From Pseudomonadota bacterium (GTDB lineage: Bacteria > Pseudomonadota > Alphaproteobacteria > Acetobacterales > Acetobacteraceae): DNA of 17,135 nucleotides. Both the position numbers and the translations under genes were made by a program. This document shows positions 13,238-17,135 of this stretch, piece after piece. Each line of letters begins with the position of its first letter. Within the stretch, counting starts at the first letter, position 1. The DNA lies in assembly GCA_021845555.1 (NCBI GenBank), contig JAJZVS010000023.1, forward strand, positions 1 through 17,135. The letters run 5' to 3'. Below the pieces are notes generated by a model, which worked only from the letters and a program-made list of their open reading frames with translations, searched no databases and had not been told where the DNA came from.

Positions 13238-14926
13238 ATGGACGCCCCGGACGCCCCCCCGCTTTCCAACCTGCCCGAATTCACCGTCTCGGAACTCTCC
13301 GGCGCGGTGAAGCGCACGCTGGAGGGCACTTTCGGCCGCGTGCGCGTGCGCGGCGAGATCACCGAGCTCAAGCGCTATCCCTCCGGCCACATCTATTTTT
13401 CGCTCAAGGACGAGGGCGCGAAGCTCGCCGGCGTCATCTGGAAATCCGCCGTTTCCCGCCTCGGCATGACCCCGGAGAACGGGGTGGAGGTGATCGCCAC
13501 CGGCCGCATCAGTGCCTACTCGGAACGCTCCTCCTATCAGTTGATCGTCGATCGCCTGGAATACGCCGGCGCCGGCGCGCTGCTGGCGCGGATCGAGGCG
13601 CTGCGCTTGCGCCTGGCCGCCGAGGGCCTGTTCGACCCCGCCCACAAGCGGCCGATCCCGCTGCTGCCGCGCGTCATCGGCGTCGTCACCTCGGAACGCG
13701 GCGCGGTGATCCAGGACATCCGCACCACGATTGCCCGCCGCTTCCCGCGCCCGATCCTGCTCTGGCCGGTGCCGGTGCAGGGCGAGGGCGCAGCCGAGCG
13801 CATCGCCGCGGCGATCGCGGGTTTCGACGCACTGCCGGCGCAGGGTCCGATCCCACGCCCCGACGTGCTGATCGTCGCCCGCGGCGGCGGCAGCCTGGAA
13901 GACCTGATGGCTTTCAACGACGAGGCGGTGATCCGCGCCGCCGCCGCCTGCTCCATCCCGCTGATCTCGGCGGTGGGCCACGAGACCGACACCACGCTGA
14001 TCGATTTCGCCTCCGACCGTCGCGCCCCGACCCCCACCGCGGCGGCGGAGCTTGCGGTGCCGGTGCGCGCGGACCTGCTGGCCGGGCTGGCGCAGACCGC
14101 GGCACGGCTGGCCGGCGCGCTCGATCGGGTGCTGGCGGAGCGGCGGCTGCGGCTCGGCCGGGCGGAGCGCGGACTGCCGGACCTGCCGGCGCTGCTCGGC
14201 ACCGCGCGGCAGCGGCTGGACGATCGGGGGGAGCGGCTCGGCCTCGCGCTGCCCAACCTGCTGGCGGCGCGGCGGGCGGGTCTCGACCGCGCGGCGGGGC
14301 GGCTGCCCGACCTGCCGGGGCTGCTCGCCGCCGCGCGCGGCACGCTGGCCGAGCGCGGCCTGCGGCTGCGGCTGGCGCCGCCGCATCTGCTGGAGCGGCG
14401 GCGTGCGGCATTGCGGCTGGCCGGCGGCCAGCTCGGCGCGGCGCTGCGGCACAGGGTGGGGCAGGCGCAGCGCCGGGCGGGGCCCATGCTGGGGCGGCTG
14501 ACGGTGGCACCGCTCCATGCCTCCCTGCGCGCGGCGTGGGCGCGGATGGAGGGGACGGGCGCGCGGCTGGAAGCGGTGTCTCCGCTGGCGGTGCTGGCCC
14601 GCGGCTATGTGCTGGTGACGGATGCAGCCGGGCACGCGCTGACCCAGGCGGCGGCGGTGCCGCCGGGCGCAGCGCTGCGCCTGCGCTTCGCCGATGGCAC
14701 GGTGGGCGCCACCGCCGATGCGGACCGCTTTGCCCCCCCGGCGGGCGCGCCGCTCGCCGGCGCCCCGTTGGCCGACTCCCCTCCGGCCGGCTCCGGCTCC
14801 GGCGCCGAGCCGCCGGGGGCGCGCAAAGCGCCGGAGACCGGGGCGGAACGGCGCGGCGGGCGGGACCGACCCGCGCCACGCCCGGCCACGGAGGGGCCGG
14901 CCACCCAGGGCCGATTGGGACTGTGA
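13238..14926 (+). CDS. xseA: Exodeoxyribonuclease VII large subunit XseA
   Basis: 562 residues against about 450 in E. coli. With XseB it degrades single-stranded DNA in both directions during mismatch repair and recombination. N-terminal OB-fold domain (about 14-110; VRVRGEITELKRYPSGHIYFSLKD), then the catalytic domain with GVVTSERGAVIQDI (148-161), DVLIVARGGGSLEDLMAFNDE (209-229) and VGHETDTTLIDFASDRRAPTPTAAAE (246-271). The long helical region is extended by two 43-residue tandem units (312-354 and 355-397), and the C-terminus after about 498 is a Pro/Ala/Gly-rich tail that looks disordered. The conserved end ARGYVLVTD (454-462) precedes it. The ATG at 13238 lacks a clear ribosome binding site but matches the family start (NLPEFTVSELSGAVK). 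xseB is not in the window. Confidence 0.96.
   Translation: MDAPDAPPLSNLPEFTVSELSGAVKRTLEGTFGRVRVRGEITELKRYPSGHIYFSLKDEGAKLAGVIWKSAVSRLGMTPENGVEVIATGRISAYSERSSYQLIVDRLEYAGAGALLARIEALRLRLAAEGLFDPAHKRPIPLLPRVIGVVTSERGAVIQDIRTTIARRFPRPILLWPVPVQGEGAAERIAAAIAGFDALPAQGPIPRPDVLIVARGGGSLEDLMAFNDEAVIRAAAACSIPLISAVGHETDTTLIDFASDRRAPTPTAAAELAVPVRADLLAGLAQTAARLAGALDRVLAERRLRLGRAERGLPDLPALLGTARQRLDDRGERLGLALPNLLAARRAGLDRAAGRLPDLPGLLAAARGTLAERGLRLRLAPPHLLERRRAALRLAGGQLGAALRHRVGQAQRRAGPMLGRLTVAPLHASLRAAWARMEGTGARLEAVSPLAVLARGYVLVTDAAGHALTQAAAVPPGAALRLRFADGTVGATADADRFAPPAGAPLAGAPLADSPPAGSGSGAEPPGARKAPETGAERRGGRDRPAPRPATEGPATQGRLGL
14171..14428 (+). repeat. Two tandem 129-bp units inside xseA
   Basis: Each unit encodes 43 residues beginning (G/R)LPDLP(A/G)LL and containing LxxRGxRLxLAxPxLL followed by RRA(G/A)L. 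The units are 14171-14299 and 14300-14428. They lie in the helical arm of the nuclease and lengthen it. The copies have diverged at the protein level, so the duplication is not recent. Confidence 0.7.
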
Positions 14927-15101
14927 CCGATCCGCCGCAGTTGTTGCGCGCATGCAAGCCATGAAGCAGACGCAAGCGCTTGGCAGCTTGACGGTCATAC
15001 CGTTAGCGGGGTAATCCGCATGTCGGCCGCAACGGATGTGCCGCTGGGCCGCCGTTTACTGTGCTTGACCGCTGCACCCCTCATCCCAGGGACCTGTTAA
15101 A
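14927..15101. other. Intergenic region xseA-pal
   Basis: This 175-bp region is less GC-rich than the flanking genes and probably holds the pal promoter. A candidate is listed separately. No clear terminator for xseA is visible. Confidence 0.5.
14988..15016 (+). promoter_or_regulatory. Candidate promoter for pal
   Basis: TTGACG at 14988-14993 is followed after 17 nt by GTAATC (15011-15016), a good -35 and a fair -10. The start of transcription would leave an untranslated leader of about 80 nt before the pal ATG. Assigned by eye only. Confidence 0.35.
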
Positions 15102-15602
15102 ATGAAACTCAAGCTTCTCGGCGCTTTCGCCGCCGTTGCCCTGCTGGCGGCGTGCGCGAACCAGCCGGCCACCACCGGTGCCGCCTCCGGCGCCGGCGCC
15201 TCCGCTGCTACCGCTGGCCCCGCTCCGGGCAGCGAGCAGGACCTGGTCGCCAATGTCGGCGATCGCGTGTTCTACGCGTTCAATCGCTCGGTCCTGACCG
15301 CTTCGGACAAGGCGACCCTTGACCGTCAGGCCTCCTGGCTCGCGAAGTATCCGCAGGTGCAGGTCCTGGTCGCCGGTAACTGCGACGACCGCGGCACCGA
15401 GGAATACAACCTGGCGCTCGGTCAGCGGCGCGCCAACGCCGCTCGCGAGTACCTGGTCGCCAAGGGCGTGGCCCCGGCCCGCATCAAGACCATCAGTTAC
15501 GGCAAGGACCGCCCGGTCGCGCTCGGCGACAATGAGCAGGCCTGGTCGCAGAACCGCAATGCGATCACCTCCGTCGAAGGCTCCAACCCGCAGGAGCACT
15601 GA
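15102..15602 (+). CDS. pal: Peptidoglycan-associated lipoprotein Pal
   Basis: 166 residues. A lipoprotein signal peptide ends in the lipobox LAAC (15-18), so Cys18 is the lipid anchor to the outer membrane. A Thr/Ala/Gly/Ser linker (22-42) leads to the OmpA-like domain (about 50-158): VFYAFNRSVLT, GNCDDRGTEEYNLALGQRRANA with Asp95 and Arg110 for diaminopimelate binding, and ISYGKDRPVALG typical of Pal. It links the outer membrane to the cell wall and works with TolB and the TolQRA motor during division. The ATG at 15102 has AGGGA about 10 nt upstream. cpoB and tilS follow, as in the usual Tol-Pal order, but tolQRAB are not upstream; xseA is there instead. Confidence 0.95.
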   Translation: MKLKLLGAFAAVALLAACANQPATTGAASGAGASAATAGPAPGSEQDLVANVGDRVFYAFNRSVLTASDKATLDRQASWLAKYPQVQVLVAGNCDDRGTEEYNLALGQRRANAAREYLVAKGVAPARIKTISYGKDRPVALGDNEQAWSQNRNAITSVEGSNPQEH

Positions 15603-15612
15603 GCTTCGGGGC

Positions 15613-15642
15613 GGAGACCCCGGCGGTCTCGCCGGGGTCTCC
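15613..15642 (+). terminator. Terminator-like hairpin after pal
   Basis: A perfect 13-bp stem, 15613-15625 with 15630-15642, around the tetraloop GTCT, starting 10 nt after the pal stop codon. No U-tract follows. The stem is long enough to end transcription or protect the mRNA 3' end. Confidence 0.65.
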
Positions 15643-15699
15643 CACCTGACGCCCGGCCGCCAGCTCGGCCTCGCCAAGCCGGCAAAGCCTGTGGTGTGA

Positions 15700-15724
15700 G
15701 ACAGTCCCGCCAAGGGGACCTGTC
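15700..15724. repeat. Bulged hairpin between pal and cpoB
   Basis: GACAGTCCC (15700-15708) pairs with GGGA-CTGTC (15715-15718 and 15720-15724) with one bulged C at 15719 and the loop GCCAAG. It could be a dispersed intergenic palindrome. It sits between two stronger hairpins. Confidence 0.4.
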
Positions 15725-15738
15725 CCGGACCGATCCGG

Positions 15739-15764
15739 AACGGCGGCCCAAGCGGGCCGCCGTT
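15739..15764 (+). terminator. Intrinsic terminator-like hairpin upstream of cpoB
   Basis: AACGGCGGCCC (15739-15749) pairs perfectly with GGGCCGCCGTT (15754-15764) around AAGC and is followed by TCGCGTTTCC, the nearest thing to a U-rich tail in this gap. It is the second terminator-like structure after pal. Confidence 0.6.
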
Positions 15765-15798
15765 TCGCGTTTCCGGCCCCGCCGTGACCACGCCCATC

Positions 15799-15827
15799 TT
15801 GCGTCTGCCACATTCTTCGACTCTGAT
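15799..15827 (+). promoter_or_regulatory. Candidate promoter for cpoB
   Basis: TTGCGT (15799-15804), 17-nt spacer, TCTGAT (15822-15827). It lies downstream of the hairpins and about 105 nt before the cpoB start. Weak match, by eye. Confidence 0.3.
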
Positions 15828-15932
15828 CGTCGCGATCTCCCGCACCCGCCCGGTCGATCCGCCGCCGCGCCGGCCCTCCGGCCCCGAGGTGCGGCGGGAA
15901 CGGCGGCCCGCGGGGCCACAGAGGATGCGCCT

Positions 15933-16895
15933 ATGAAGCTGCCGTTCCCCAAAGCCGTCATTGTCGCGCTGGGCGTGCTGACGCTGCCGATGGCCCTGCC
16001 AGGCTTCGTGCTGCCGGCGGCGGCGCAGATCGAGAGCCGGGAGGGGATCGCGCTGCGCGACGAAATCCTGCAACTGCGCCAGGAGGTGGACGCGCTGCGG
16101 GCGCAGGTGAACGAGCAGGGCGGCGCATCGTTCGCTGGCGGGCGGCCGTCCGCCAACGAGAACGCGGGCGCCTCCGACATGGTGCCGCGGCTGCTCGAAC
16201 GGGTGAATACGCTCGAAGACGAGATCCGCACCCTGCGCGGGCGGGTGGACGAGCTGCAGAACGAACAGCAGCAGCGGGCCGCGGACCTGAACAAGAAGAT
16301 CGGCGACCTGCAATTCCAGATGCAGAACCCCGGTGCCGCCACGCCCGACGGGACGGCCGCCGCCGGCACGCCCACGGGTGCGTCCGGTGCCGCACCGGCG
16401 GCGCCTTCCGGCCTCGCCCCATCGGGCCCCGCGCCCACCAGCCTCGCGCCGCCCCCGCCCTATGCCCCGGCGAAGCCGCCGCCGCCGCCGCCGCCGAGCC
16501 CGGCCGCCGCCGCGCCGTCGAAAAACCCCCTCCAGGCCGGCTATGCCGCGCTCGCCCGCCGCGACTATCCGGCGGCCGAGCGCAACGCGCGCGCCGTGCT
16601 GAGCCGCCGCGCCGCGCCGGGCGCCTACGACGCGCAGTTCCTGCTCGCCGAGGCGCTGGCCGGCCAGCATCAATGGTCGCGCGCCGCGATCGCGTATGAC
16701 GACGCCTACAGCCGCTCCAAGCGCGGCGCGCACGCGCCGGCGGCGCTGCTCGGCCTCGCGCAGTCGCTGACGGCGATCCGCGAGCAGCGCGCCGCCTGCG
16801 AGACGCTCGCCAAGCTGCACGCGGAGTTCCCGCGCGAGGGCACCGCGCTGCGCACCCAGGCGGCAGAGACGGCGCGGCTGGCCCACTGCCGGTAG
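15933..16895 (+). CDS. cpoB: Cell division coordinator CpoB (YbgF), periplasmic coiled-coil/TPR protein
   Basis: 320 residues. A Sec signal peptide (cleavage probably after Ala31, AAA-Q) is followed by coiled-coil segments at about 34-62 and 84-132 (LRDEILQLRQEVDALRAQV; LLERVNTLEDEIRTLRGRVDEL), an Ala/Pro/Gly linker at 133-197 with seven consecutive prolines (182-188), and a C-terminal TPR region from about 198 (GYAALARRDYPAAE...FLLAEALAGQHQWSRAAIAYDDA). CpoB trimerises through the coiled coil and couples outer-membrane constriction by Tol-Pal with septal wall synthesis. The ATG at 15933 has AGAGGA at 15920-15925. tilS starts 6 bp after the stop codon. The linker is unusually long and proline-rich. 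Confidence 0.92.
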   Translation: MKLPFPKAVIVALGVLTLPMALPGFVLPAAAQIESREGIALRDEILQLRQEVDALRAQVNEQGGASFAGGRPSANENAGASDMVPRLLERVNTLEDEIRTLRGRVDELQNEQQQRAADLNKKIGDLQFQMQNPGAATPDGTAAAGTPTGASGAAPAAPSGLAPSGPAPTSLAPPPPYAPAKPPPPPPPSPAAAAPSKNPLQAGYAALARRDYPAAERNARAVLSRRAAPGAYDAQFLLAEALAGQHQWSRAAIAYDDAYSRSKRGAHAPAALLGLAQSLTAIREQRAACETLAKLHAEFPREGTALRTQAAETARLAHCR

Positions 16896-16901
16896 GCCGG
16901 C

Positions 16902-17135
16902 GTGCCGGCGGCGCTGGCATCCGGCACGCGCCTGCCCCCCGACGGGGCTGAATTCGCCGCGCTCATGGCCGTGCTCGGCCCGTTCGAGCCGCGCCCGAGG
17001 CTTGCCGTGGCGGTTTCGGGCGGCGCCGACAGCCTGGCGCTCGCGCTGCTCGCGGCTGCCTGGGCGCACGCGCGTGGCGGCGCGGTGCTGGGGCTGATCG
17101 TCGATCACGGGCTGCGCGCGGCGGCTGCGCGAGAA
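16902..17135 (+). CDS. tilS: tRNA(Ile)-lysidine synthase TilS (5' part only)
   Basis: The first 78 residues are visible before the window ends. The PP-loop ATP-binding motif SGGADS is complete (residues 39-44), followed by LALALLAAAW and GLIVDHGLR, the standard TilS sequence. The enzyme attaches lysine to C34 of tRNA-Ile(CAU), changing its decoding and charging. The GTG at 16902 with GGTAGG 5 nt upstream gives tight spacing to cpoB; the in-frame ATG at 16965 is an alternative. Gene order pal-cpoB-tilS is conserved in many proteobacteria. Confidence 0.92.
   Translation, partial: MPAALASGTRLPPDGAEFAALMAVLGPFEPRPRLAVAVSGGADSLALALLAAAWAHARGGAVLGLIVDHGLRAAAARE

Larger units (their letters stand above)
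15603..15932. other. 330-bp non-coding region between pal and cpoB
   Basis: It contains three hairpins (15613-15642, 15700-15724, 15739-15764) and a promoter candidate (15799-15827). No ORF with a ribosome binding site was found. pal and cpoB are therefore probably transcribed separately despite being functional neighbours. Confidence 0.6.

Noticed and set aside
13196..14998. 600-codon open frame antisense to xseA, and similar long antisense frames such as 15081-17108 (-), 1065-2483 (-) and 14-2308 (+)
   Set aside because: They are Arg/Pro/Gly/Ala-rich frames opposite or across genes with clear family motifs, a product of the high GC content. None has a recognisable domain.
15696..15932. N-terminal extension of CpoB starting at the GTG at 15696
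   Set aside because: It would read through the terminator-like hairpins and bury the signal peptide; the ATG at 15933 has a ribosome binding site and begins the signal peptide.

Overview
The window is very GC-rich chromosomal DNA of an alphaproteobacterium, most likely an Acetobacteraceae member (inference). The basis is the codon use, the order chorismate mutase / metX-metW, the neighbouring purD and xseA, the pal-cpoB-tilS end of a Tol-Pal cluster, and a glycosyltransferase with the tail repeat 'FDEGFYLARYPDV' that I associate with this group. No rRNA, tRNA, CRISPR array, insertion sequence or prophage gene was seen.

Layout. 1-2949: a leftward chorismate mutase gene with a degenerate prephenate-dehydratase-like tail (runs off the left edge), divergent from metX-metW for methionine synthesis. 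2948-3092: three consecutive hairpins, two of them 23-bp near-perfect palindromes. 3170-4332: a two-gene thiamine-diphosphate decarboxylase (ComD/ComE type), convergent with an SDR dehydrogenase (4366-5283). 5451-6023: a small secreted OmpA-domain protein. 6058-6554: a ribbon-helix-helix protein, possibly coupled to a small upstream ORF. 6675-8312: a cyclase-family hydrolase divergent from tadA. 8309-10877: two convergent glycosyltransferase genes. The first is broken by a run of ten C, and the second carries a C-terminal discoidin (F5/8 C) domain. 10910-10982: a long inverted repeat downstream of purD, overlapping a tiny leader-like ORF. 10987-12261: purD. 12518-13122: a BrnT toxin with an Xre-type antitoxin, placed between purD and xseA. 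13238-14926: xseA with an internal tandem repeat. 15102-17135: pal, cpoB and the start of tilS, with several strong hairpins between pal and cpoB.

Most genes are housekeeping: aromatic amino acid, methionine and purine synthesis, tRNA modification by TadA and TilS, exonuclease VII, and envelope maintenance by Pal and CpoB. The accessory content is the glycan pair, the toxin-antitoxin locus, the orphan ComDE-like enzyme and the palindromic intergenic elements. The points most worth a second look are the poly-C tract as a possible on/off switch, the leaderless-looking BrnT promoter with a palindrome in its spacer, and three long palindromes whose only imperfect position is a G-U pair in the transcript made in the direction of the genes. 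I did not find a clearly new multi-gene system.
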